From: JANNXQ01 sp038238555
Lineage (GTDB): Bacteria > Verrucomicrobiota > Verrucomicrobiia > Chthoniobacterales > Chthoniobacteraceae
DNA: 5,877 bases
Reading direction: 5' to 3'
Assembly: GCA_038238555.1 (NCBI GenBank)
Contig: JBBRXP010000271.1
Location: forward strand, 1 to 5,877
Position 1 is the stretch's first letter. The number at the start of each line of letters is the position of its first letter. A program made the position numbers and the translations under genes. The notes beneath the pieces were generated by a model. The model did not search any database, was not told the DNA's origin, and worked only from the letters and a program-made list of their open reading frames with translations. Of this stretch, positions 1-5,877 are shown piece by piece.

Positions 1-1165
1 GGAAATACGGCAGGCGGATGCCATCTCCGGCCTGGCGGCTGAAGAGCACCACGCGCCGGATTTTTTCCTTCCGCTCGTCGGTGCTTTGTTCGGTCGTGGC
101 GATCCAATTGAGATCCGGCGAGAATGCCGGTTCACCGTCCTTGGTAAGAAACTTCGCGCCGACAAATTCGACGACTTCACTCTTCAATGGATCGTAAATG
201 ACATACGGCGGCTGGCCCGCGGTCTTCTCCGAGCGCCCGAAGCCACCGCCAAGTACATGGGTGCCTCGCTCCCAATCGGGATGGCCGATATCCTCGGTAA
301 CTTGGCGCAAGTCCGAGCCGTCGGCATTTGCCGTGAAAAATGCGGAGTGAAACGCGGTGTCCGAATCTTCACGGAACCAACGCGCGACAAACCAGACCCG
401 CGAGTCATCGCGATTCCAGAGCGTGTGGTTGAGAAAAAACTGGTTGAACTTACCGGCGGGCGGCGCGCTTAACTCCGGATGGGTATCTTTGAGCCGCTCA
501 TAAATCGTCTGGTAAGAAACGATGAGCTTCGCCGCGCCGCTCGCCACGTCCACGACCCACACGCCATCGTCCGCCGGATGACCCTGGCCGGCGGAAAAAT
601 TGAAGGCGCCCGGATACTTCACTACCTCCCGCCCGATGCGGCCGTAATTCATGGCGAGAAACTTTCCACCCCGCTGCGCCACGCCCCCGTTGGCGACCGG
701 CGCGTCGGAGAAAAGGAATTCGCGGCGAGCCCGGGTCTTCCAATTGTAGAGCACGGTAAAGACCCGGTTATCGGCGCGGCGGTCGTTAAAGAAAAACTCG
801 TCGTCCGCTTTTAGCGGATTCCAGTAAAGCATGGTTCCTTGTTGGAAATTCCACGCGTGAGTCGCGGCGACCTTCGTTATCTTACCCGTGGCCGCTTCGA
901 TGAGAATGATGTCGGCAGCATCCTCAAAGCCACTCGGCACGCGGTTGTGAAAGCTGGTTTCAAGGGACAGGATATACTTACCGTCCCCGCTCCATGGGAT
1001 GGTGCCCACATGGCCATCGTAACCAAAGAAGCGATGCCTGGGCCCGAAAGTAAGTTGCTCGATCCGGTAACTCGGAAGCTTCGCCGGCTGTTGCAAAGTC
1101 TGACCCGGCGACGCGGCCGTGATCAGCACTAACACAGTCAGCAAAATAAAGAGTCGCCCGCGCAT
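1..1165 (-). CDS. Exported TolB/WD40-like beta-propeller protein (3' end outside window)
   Basis: The reading frame is open from an ATG at 1165-1163 to the left edge (388 codons, no stop), so the C-terminus is missing. The N-terminus is a signal peptide: MRGR, then a hydrophobic stretch at residues 5-18 (LFILLTVLVLITAA), with probable cleavage near residues 19-22. There is no lipobox cysteine, so it is probably periplasmic or secreted rather than a lipoprotein. The mature part shows repeated propeller-blade motifs: IPWSGDGKYILSL (56-68), WNFQQGTMLYWNP (105-117), VDVASGAAKL (205-214), NHTLWNRDDSRVWFVAR (246-262), FFTANADGSDLRQVT (276-290) and PAFSPDLNWIAT (346-357). These resemble TolB-like and oligogalacturonate-lyase-like propellers, a fold that binds or cleaves glycans. 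I cannot identify catalytic residues, so no lyase activity is claimed. It lies 92 bp downstream of the GH130 gene on the same strand and may share its transcript or use its own promoter (1172-1201). Confidence is high for the gene and fold, low for function. Confidence 0.85.
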   Translation of the reverse strand, partial: MRGRLFILLTVLVLITAASPGQTLQQPAKLPSYRIEQLTFGPRHRFFGYDGHVGTIPWSGDGKYILSLETSFHNRVPSGFEDAADIILIEAATGKITKVAATHAWNFQQGTMLYWNPLKADDEFFFNDRRADNRVFTVLYNWKTRARREFLFSDAPVANGGVAQRGGKFLAMNYGRIGREVVKYPGAFNFSAGQGHPADDGVWVVDVASGAAKLIVSYQTIYERLKDTHPELSAPPAGKFNQFFLNHTLWNRDDSRVWFVARWFREDSDTAFHSAFFTANADGSDLRQVTEDIGHPDWERGTHVLGGGFGRSEKTAGQPPYVIYDPLKSEVVEFVGAKFLTKDGEPAFSPDLNWIATTEQSTDERKEKIRRVVLFSRQAGDGIRLPYF

Positions 1166-1171
1166 AAGCCG

Positions 1172-1201
1172 ATCGTAAGTGGAGCATCCAGGTCTGGTCA
1201 A
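1172..1201 (-). promoter_or_regulatory. Possible promoter for the exported propeller gene
   Basis: On the minus strand, TTGACC (1201-1196, five of six matches to the sigma70 -35 consensus) is followed after 18 bases by TACGAT (1177-1172, four of six matches to the -10). Only six bases separate the -10 from the ATG at 1165, so transcription would start at about the first base of the start codon, giving a leaderless mRNA. This agrees with the absence of a Shine-Dalgarno sequence. The -10 is weak, and a match of this quality can occur by chance. Confidence 0.3.
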
Positions 1202-1228
1202 TCTGAGGGCCCTCGCCGCGGACACTTC

Positions 1229-1248
1229 CTGCGACGAGGGCGTCGCAG
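1229..1248. repeat. Perfect 8-bp inverted repeat (hairpin) after the GH130 gene
   Basis: CTGCGACG (1229-1236) and CGTCGCAG (1241-1248) are exact reverse complements around the four-base loop AGGG. The hairpin begins nine bases beyond the GH130 stop codon on the minus strand. There is no T-run after it on that strand, so it is not a canonical intrinsic terminator. It could slow or end transcription, protect the 3' end of the upstream mRNA, or belong to a dispersed palindromic repeat family. A 10-bp palindrome, GAGGGCCCTC, lies nearby at 1205-1214, and CCCTCG (1210-1215) can also pair with CGAGGG (1235-1240), which gives an alternative fold. Confidence 0.6.
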
Positions 1249-1257
1249 CTACTGCTT

Positions 1258-2718
1258 CTAATCATTCCGCATCGCCCCGAGCAGGACATCCAGGTCCACC
1301 GTGACGATGCTGCACGCGGTGTCGCTCATGCCATAAGGCAGGATAAGGCGGTCTCGGTGTAACAATGCGCCACAGGTATAGACGACGTTTGGCACGTAGC
1401 CTTCTCGCTCGTTGCCGGTGGGGCTGAGAAGCGGAGTGGTGAGATGGCCGATTACTTTGGACGGATCCATCAGATCCAGAAGCATGGCGCCGATGCAGTA
1501 CTTACGCATCGGGCCGACGCCGTGGGTAATCACCAGCCAACCTGCTTCGGTCTCGATGGGTGAGCCGCAGTTGCCGATCTTTACTGCTTCCCACGGCTCC
1601 CGCGGCCGCTGCAATACGCTCGGGTCGCTCCAGAAGTGCGGGTTATCGGAATACATGAGGAAGAGGTTTTCATCGTCCTGGCGCGAGATCATGGCGTAGC
1701 GCCCATCGATCCGCCGCGGGAAAAAGGCCATGCCTTTATTCTGCACGGCGCGGCCATTAAGAGTAAGTGCGCGAAAATTAAGAAAGTCGGCGGTCTCGAG
1801 CAGTTGTGGAAGGATGGCCCGGCCGTTGTAAGCCGTGTAAGTGGCGTAGTAAGTCACGGCGCCATCATCCTCTATGAACCGAACGAATCGCGCGTCTTCC
1901 ATTCCATTACTTTCATTGGAGGAAACAGGAAAGATGATGCGTTCGGACACGGCAACCGACGGAGCAAAGTGCGCTTCGTAATTCGACTCCGCAAGCCAGC
2001 GCACGCACTCCATGGTGCGCTGCACTTCACGCGGCAGCGGGCGCTTTCCGTGAGCCGCGCGTTGCATGGCTTTTTCCAGTTCGCTGAGCGTAAAGGCATC
2101 GCCCACCGACTCCATCACGGAGCGCGACCAATCGTTTTCAAAACCCATCTCCGTGAGTTTGTGCAGGAAGATGCTCTTGCGATAAGTTGGGTTAGGATCG
2201 GCTTCGGGCGCGGTAACGAAACGCGACGGTTCATCGACGGCGATCGTGTGATCGGCGTGGATAACTCCCGTGCGAAATTCGATCGACGAGATGTGTCCCT
2301 CGCCCGTCGCGCGCAGGCTGATGATGAAGCGGAGCTCCCCTTCCCCGAGTCCCGACTGATCCGGGTGCGCAACGATGGAGGGATTGAAGAGCGCCGCGCT
2401 TTCGAGCGCATACTCGCCGGAGAAAAGCGCGCCGATGTAGAGCTGGCGGGCTTCGGAGAGCGGGCGGCTGCTAAAGACGTGCGCCTTTACCTTCTCGAAG
2501 TGGCGGCGCCAGCACGCGCGGATGTTTGTGTGCCGGTCGCCGAAGTCCGCGGTGAGCGCGTCCAGTTGCTCGGCGGTCTCCGCGTCGCTCAGCGCCAGCG
2601 CGCGGCCGATGATGTTCACGATGCGCGCCGTATCGACAGGGATGAATGGGCGGATCAATACCCGGGCGTCGTTCGGGTGAAAGGTAACCTCGGTGGGATG
2701 AAGAGGAATGCGATGCAT
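1258..2718 (-). CDS. GH130-family beta-mannoside phosphorylase/mannosidase, long form
   Basis: This 486-residue protein has no signal peptide and should be cytoplasmic. Glycoside hydrolase family 130 enzymes are five-bladed propellers that split beta-mannosides, mostly by phosphorolysis to mannose 1-phosphate. Family signs: FNPS (111-114) in the first blade; GMEDARF (272-278), matching the family's EDPR-type motif, with D275 as the expected general acid; YYATYTAYNG (290-299); NKGMAFFP (327-334); GSPIETEAGWLVITHGVG (385-402); and GYVPNVVYTCGA (440-451). K328 and H399 sit where phosphorylase members hold phosphate-binding basic residues, so phosphorolysis is favoured over hydrolysis, though not proved. 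The protein is longer than usual (about 300-400 residues), with about 100 extra N-terminal residues and a helical insert at about 170-250. The ATG at 2718 is the first start after an in-frame TAG just upstream (2730-2728), and no Shine-Dalgarno sequence is visible. It lies 53 bp after the glycosyltransferase gene, probably in one operon. Linkage specificity is unknown. Confidence 0.9.
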   Translation of the reverse strand: MHRIPLHPTEVTFHPNDARVLIRPFIPVDTARIVNIIGRALALSDAETAEQLDALTADFGDRHTNIRACWRRHFEKVKAHVFSSRPLSEARQLYIGALFSGEYALESAALFNPSIVAHPDQSGLGEGELRFIISLRATGEGHISSIEFRTGVIHADHTIAVDEPSRFVTAPEADPNPTYRKSIFLHKLTEMGFENDWSRSVMESVGDAFTLSELEKAMQRAAHGKRPLPREVQRTMECVRWLAESNYEAHFAPSVAVSERIIFPVSSNESNGMEDARFVRFIEDDGAVTYYATYTAYNGRAILPQLLETADFLNFRALTLNGRAVQNKGMAFFPRRIDGRYAMISRQDDENLFLMYSDNPHFWSDPSVLQRPREPWEAVKIGNCGSPIETEAGWLVITHGVGPMRKYCIGAMLLDLMDPSKVIGHLTTPLLSPTGNEREGYVPNVVYTCGALLHRDRLILPYGMSDTACSIVTVDLDVLLGAMRND

Positions 2719-2771
2719 GGGAGCAGACTAAGTAGTGGCGGGCGCCAGGGCTCTCGCAGCAAGAGCGGCAA

Positions 2772-5054
2772 TCATGCCGTGACGGGCCGCGGGATACTCC
2801 ACTGCGCGTCGCCAGCCAGAGTTAGTTCGGCAAGGGAAAGGTAGAAGGCGAGGCTCGATTCCGCGCCTTGATTTTGGTTCAAGTGATCTTGCAGAAGCGC
2901 GTCGCGGCAGCCGCCGGTGGTCGGATCGTAAAGCGGTTGCCCGAGATCGTTGCGACCGAGAAACCATTCGAAACAACGGCGCGCGGCCCCGCGCCATAGC
3001 TCGTCGCGCGTGACGGCAAATGCTTCGAGACAAGCGGAGACCATCGCGTGGGCTTCAAGCGGCTGTTGATCGAACCGCGCCCGCTCGCCACCGCGCGGCC
3101 AGAAGCCCTTGCAACCGATGGGTGCAAAGTGGCCGGCCTCCGCCGTCTGCGCGTCGAGCAGCCAGCGTAGCGAGGAAAGGCCGATCTCGAGCGTCTCGCC
3201 GTTTGAGGTCCAGTAACCGCTCAGGATCATGGCGTGCGAAAGCTTTGCGTTATCATAAGTGGCGATGCGCTCAAACCATTGCCAGTCCGGCGTGGAGTTA
3301 GCGTGGAATAGATCCACTAACATTCCCGTCAGCGTATCGCGCATCTGACTTACCATCCGGTCGCCCGAGAGAGTGCGAAGATACTCATGAATGGCGATAA
3401 GAGCGAAGGCCCATGCGCGCGGCGAGCTAAAGCGAGCGACCGGCGGGAGGCCGCGCTGAAAGAGGAGAGCGCAAAGATGGCGATGGCCTTCATTGTGGGA
3501 GCGACCCAGCGCGGTGCCCACAGCCCAGAGCGCGCGCGCATGGCTGTCCTCCGAGCCGTGCAATTCCAGCCAGCGCCGATCGTGGCTCATGAAGTTACGA
3601 AAACGGCACGTATTGGCGTCGAACGCATACCACAGAAACGCCAGGTAACTGCTGGCAAAGCGCTCGACCTCGGGCTGCGACTCACCACCTTGCTGGAGAA
3701 GCACGGTAAGGATAAATGCGCGGGCATTGTCGTCGGTGCAGTAACCTTCGCAGTAATTCGGCACGTTATAAATCGCGTGCTGAAAGATGCCGGTGCGATC
3801 GCTCATCTTGTATAAGTGATCGAGTTTCAGCGCCGGGATGGGGTAACTCGCATTTTCCAACGTGCGCACCGCCACCGTCGCGATCGACGGCACGCTCAAG
3901 CTCGCGCGCGCCCTCTCGAAGCTCTCCATGTAGCGCCGAGCGACCACCGGCCAGATCATCTCCCGGCCAGCCTTCCACGCCCGCTTGCGCATCGCGGTCA
4001 TTCGCGTCGGGTTTGAGAGAAAGTGCTTTACGCCATCGGCGATCGCCCGCGAATCGCGGAACGGAACCAGGATGCCGCGTTCTTCGGCGAGTAACTCCTG
4101 GGCATGCCAGTAAGGTGTGGAGATCACTGCCTTGCCCGAGCCGAAGGTATAAGCCAGCGTGCCGGAAGTGATCTGCGCTTCATTAAGATAAGGCGTGATG
4201 TAGATATCCGCGGCGCCGATGAATTCCTTCAGCTCTTCGAGGGTAACGTAACGATTGTAAAAGATCACGTTACCCGCGACGCCGCGCTCGATGGCAAGCT
4301 TCTCGATCTTTTCCCGATAAGTCTCCCCCTCCCGCGCCAGTAACTGAGGATGGGTGGCTCCGAGGACGAGATACATGACATCCGGGTGCTGCGCGAGAAT
4401 ATCGGGGAGTGCTTCGATCACATACTCGATGCCTTTGTTAGGAGAGAGCAGTCCAAAGGTAAGTAACACCGTCTTGCCTTCGACACCGAATACATCCTTA
4501 AAGAAGCTCGAGTCGATGAACGGCATGTCGATCACCCCATGCGGGATCTGGTCGATCTTATCCGGCGCCACACCGTAGATGGTTTCCAGAAATTGCCGCC
4601 CGCGCTCGGCCATCACGATGAAGCGATTGGAGAGTTCGTCGAGTTGCTTCATTACCGCCCGCTGATCGTCATTGGGTTCGCGCAGGACGGTGTGCAGCGT
4701 GGTTACCACCGGCTTGCGCACCTCGCGCAGGAAGGTGAGCAGATGGCTTCCCGCAGCTCCGCCGTAAATGCCAAACTCGTGCTGTACCGATACGATCTCG
4801 ACATTGTTGATGTTCAGAAATTCGGCGGCTCGGCGGTAAGAATCCAACTCATGCTCGTCGATCTCAAAGCGGACGCGCGGCGGGTAATCGTAACCCTCGG
4901 CCCGATCGTTCACCGAGCCGACGATGCACTGCGTCTCGGGAAATTCCGCCGCGATGGCCTCGCAGATATCCGCCGTGAAGGTGGCGATGCCGCACCGCCG
5001 CGGCACGTAGTCGCCGAGGAATGCAATGTGTTGGGTCTCGAAATTCTTTTCCAA
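2772..5054 (-). CDS. GT4-type glycosyltransferase fused to a helical six-hairpin-like domain
   Basis: This 760-residue protein has no signal peptide or membrane segment and should be cytoplasmic. Residues about 8-385 form a GT-B glycosyltransferase of the GT4 type, which moves sugar from an activated donor with retention. Visible motifs are GDYVPRRCGIATFT (14-27), QHEFGIYGG (91-99), TTLHT (118-122), IPHGV (170-174), the donor-site FGLLSPNKG (200-208) and a C-terminal-lobe segment from E292 to G305. In that segment the second glutamate of the GT4 EX7E motif is replaced by L300. Residues about 400-745 are a second domain, mostly helical and rich in aromatics, with NYCEGYCTDDNARAF (433-447), GSEDSHARALWAVG (500-513) and QGAESSLAFYLSL (729-741). 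It resembles (alpha/alpha) toroids that handle glycans. The start is TTG at 5054. The frame is closed by TGA upstream at about 5129, and no ATG or GTG lies between them. The family match begins right after the TTG. The GH130 gene follows 53 bp downstream, which suggests that both act on one glycan. Donor and acceptor are unknown. Confidence 0.9.
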   Translation of the reverse strand: MEKNFETQHIAFLGDYVPRRCGIATFTADICEAIAAEFPETQCIVGSVNDRAEGYDYPPRVRFEIDEHELDSYRRAAEFLNINNVEIVSVQHEFGIYGGAAGSHLLTFLREVRKPVVTTLHTVLREPNDDQRAVMKQLDELSNRFIVMAERGRQFLETIYGVAPDKIDQIPHGVIDMPFIDSSFFKDVFGVEGKTVLLTFGLLSPNKGIEYVIEALPDILAQHPDVMYLVLGATHPQLLAREGETYREKIEKLAIERGVAGNVIFYNRYVTLEELKEFIGAADIYITPYLNEAQITSGTLAYTFGSGKAVISTPYWHAQELLAEERGILVPFRDSRAIADGVKHFLSNPTRMTAMRKRAWKAGREMIWPVVARRYMESFERARASLSVPSIATVAVRTLENASYPIPALKLDHLYKMSDRTGIFQHAIYNVPNYCEGYCTDDNARAFILTVLLQQGGESQPEVERFASSYLAFLWYAFDANTCRFRNFMSHDRRWLELHGSEDSHARALWAVGTALGRSHNEGHRHLCALLFQRGLPPVARFSSPRAWAFALIAIHEYLRTLSGDRMVSQMRDTLTGMLVDLFHANSTPDWQWFERIATYDNAKLSHAMILSGYWTSNGETLEIGLSSLRWLLDAQTAEAGHFAPIGCKGFWPRGGERARFDQQPLEAHAMVSACLEAFAVTRDELWRGAARRCFEWFLGRNDLGQPLYDPTTGGCRDALLQDHLNQNQGAESSLAFYLSLAELTLAGDAQWSIPRPVTA

Positions 5055-5068
5055 TGGCGGCTGGGATT

Positions 5069-5097
5069 GTTTTATTTCGGGCGCCGCGTCGAGGCAA
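5069..5097 (-). promoter_or_regulatory. Possible promoter for the glycosyltransferase-GH130 operon
   Basis: On the minus strand, TTGCCT (5097-5092, four of six matches to -35) is followed after exactly 17 bases by TAAAAC (5074-5069, four of six matches to -10). The -10 lies 14 bases before the TTG start at 5054, so the leader would be only about eight bases long. The spacing is ideal but both boxes are mediocre, so this is a suggestion only. Confidence 0.3.
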
Positions 5098-5164
5098 GCG
5101 GCAGTTGCTTGGCGAGGGCGAAGAGTTCACACTCCGGCTCCGCCCTACATCAGATGAGGCCCCA

Positions 5165-5170
5165 TAAAAT
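5165..5170 (+). promoter_or_regulatory. Possible -10 box for aroE
   Basis: TAAAAT matches the sigma70 -10 consensus at five of six positions and lies 15 bases before the GTG start of aroE. No acceptable -35 is found 16-18 bases upstream; that stretch is GC-rich. The leader would be about nine bases long. The first three bases are also the in-frame TAA that limits aroE upstream. Confidence 0.25.
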
Positions 5171-5185
5171 TCAGCCGCGTGGCGT

Positions 5186-5877
5186 GTGAAGGACACCTAC
5201 ACATTCGCCGATCTCCAAAGTTGGGAGACTGCGGCCGGCGGCGAGACGCCGCCTCTTCGGCTCGCGGTCTTCGGCGATCCGGTCGCGCATTCCGCTTCGC
5301 CCCCCATGCACAATGCCGCGCTGGAAAAGTGCGGCATCGACGCGCGCTATTGCCGGCTGCACATCCAGCCCGGGGAACTCGGCCCCGCGCTGCGAATGCT
5401 GCCGGAGAAGAGTTTCATCGGCGTCAATTGCACCATCCCGCACAAAGCCGCGGCCATGCCGCTCATGGATCGCGTGGACGATCACGCGCTGCAAATCGGC
5501 GCGGTCAATACGGTCGTAGTCGAAGGCGATCAACTCGTGGGCTTCAACACGGATGGCCCCGGTCTGGTGCGCGCGCTGCGTGCGGAATTTGGCATCGACC
5601 TGCGCGACATGCGCGTGCTCGTTTTGGGCGCCGGTGGCGGCGCGGGCCGCGCGGTGGCCATGCAATGCGGCATCGAAGGCTGCGAAGGCCTGGTGCTCGC
5701 AAATCGGTCGCCGGAAAAAGCGCGTGCCCTTGCCAGTGAACTTGCGCGCTATTTCCGCGGGCCGCGAGTGAGCGGGCCGGGCGAACGGCTGGCCGCTGTG
5801 GCTTGGGAGGAAGCGGCGCTCAAGGTGCAAATCGCGCAGACCGACCTCATCATCAATTGCACTCCGGTGGGAATGCA
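5186..5877 (+). CDS. aroE: Shikimate dehydrogenase (3' end outside window)
   Basis: AroE reduces 3-dehydroshikimate to shikimate with NADPH, the fourth step of the shikimate pathway to aromatic amino acids, in the cytoplasm. The frame runs from GTG at 5186 to the right edge (230 codons plus two bases), so perhaps the last 50-60 residues are missing. Diagnostic motifs: FGDPVAHSASPPMHNAAL (29-46), the shikimate-binding serines plus HN; GVNCTIPHKAA (79-89), with catalytic K87; IGAVNTV (104-110); GFNTDGPG (119-126), with catalytic D123; the dinucleotide loop LGAGGGAGRAV (147-157); ANRSPEKA (172-179), the usual NADP phosphate-binding position; and INCTPVGM (223-230). An in-frame TAA at 5165 leaves GTG 5186 as the only usual start upstream of the conserved core. 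This gives about 25 residues before the core, longer than in E. coli AroE. No Shine-Dalgarno sequence is seen. It is divergent from the glycan genes, with no evident functional link to them. Confidence 0.95.
   Translation, partial: MKDTYTFADLQSWETAAGGETPPLRLAVFGDPVAHSASPPMHNAALEKCGIDARYCRLHIQPGELGPALRMLPEKSFIGVNCTIPHKAAAMPLMDRVDDHALQIGAVNTVVVEGDQLVGFNTDGPGLVRALRAEFGIDLRDMRVLVLGAGGGAGRAVAMQCGIEGCEGLVLANRSPEKARALASELARYFRGPRVSGPGERLAAVAWEEAALKVQIAQTDLIINCTPVGM

Larger units (their letters stand above)
5055..5185. other. Divergent intergenic region between the glycosyltransferase gene and aroE
   Basis: These 131 bp hold the control signals for both divergent transcripts. Two short AT-rich islands (about 5067-5077 and 5163-5171) each lie close to one start codon and are separated by GC-rich DNA. 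A short inverted repeat, CAAGC (5095-5099) and GCTTG (5107-5111), is present but too small to assign a role. TTCACA at 5126-5131 resembles a plus-strand -35 but has no -10 at a proper distance. No convincing operator or riboswitch is visible. Confidence 0.6.

Noticed and set aside
86..1132. Three consecutive plus-strand open frames of 97-128 codons
   Set aside because: The minus strand has one uninterrupted 388-codon frame across the same stretch, with a signal peptide and repeated propeller motifs. The plus frames are its antisense.
1229..1248. Rho-independent terminator call for the hairpin after GH130
   Set aside because: The stem is good, but no T-run follows on the minus strand, so I listed it as an inverted repeat instead.
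1636..2844. A 402-codon open frame on the plus strand
   Set aside because: It lies opposite the GH130 gene and the end of the glycosyltransferase gene. Its translation is rich in arginine with no recognisable domain, as expected for the antisense of a GC-rich gene, whereas the minus frame has clear family motifs.
5126..5170. A full sigma70 promoter for aroE using TTCACA and TAAAAT
   Set aside because: The boxes are 33 bases apart, about twice the allowed spacing, so they cannot form one promoter. Only the -10-like box was kept, at low confidence.
4539..5189. A 216-codon plus-strand open frame across the start of the glycosyltransferase gene
   Set aside because: It is antisense to conserved GT4 motifs and shows no protein-family signs, so it is a shadow frame.
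5171..5830. A 219-codon minus-strand open frame opposite aroE
   Set aside because: The plus frame encodes a shikimate dehydrogenase with all key motifs. The antisense frame is low-complexity (Arg, Ala, His) and has no domain signs.
1..5877. tRNA, rRNA, CRISPR arrays, insertion sequences or phage genes
   Set aside because: I saw no direct-repeat arrays, transposase-like proteins, tRNA-like cloverleaf sequence or rRNA stretches. Nearly all the window is accounted for by four protein genes.

Overview
The window carries parts or all of four protein genes in GC-rich DNA. Three genes lie head-to-tail on the minus strand and one points the other way at the right end. I see no RNA gene, mobile element or CRISPR array. 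The proteins resemble soil or freshwater Verrucomicrobiota most: the shikimate dehydrogenase has an unusual N-terminal extension starting MKDTYTFADL, and the family mix and GC-rich divergent layout fit. This is recognition from memory, not a search, so the phylum is a moderate-confidence guess.

Minus strand, in transcription order: (1) positions 5054-2772 encode a 760-residue cytoplasmic protein. It fuses a GT4-type glycosyltransferase (about residues 8-385) to an all-helical C-terminal domain (about 400-745) that looks like an (alpha/alpha) six-hairpin toroid. (2) After 53 bp, positions 2718-1258 encode a 486-residue GH130-family protein (beta-mannoside phosphorylase or mannosidase family) with a long N-terminal region and a helical insert. 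(3) After 92 bp containing a perfect 8-bp hairpin, positions 1165 to the left edge encode an exported TolB/WD40-like beta-propeller protein, whose 3' end lies outside the window.

Plus strand: 5186 to the right edge is aroE, shikimate dehydrogenase of aromatic amino-acid biosynthesis, truncated by the window end after 230 codons. It shares a 131-bp divergent intergenic region (5055-5185) with the glycosyltransferase gene.

Main biological interest: a sugar-adding enzyme (GT4) and a sugar-removing or phosphorolytic enzyme (GH130) lie side by side, and neither has a visible export signal. That suggests a cytoplasmic glycan made and recycled in one place, possibly a beta-mannan-like reserve. This is inference; the substrate cannot be read from the sequence. 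None of the four starts has a recognisable Shine-Dalgarno sequence, and possible promoters sit very close to the starts, so leaderless or short-leader translation is possible.
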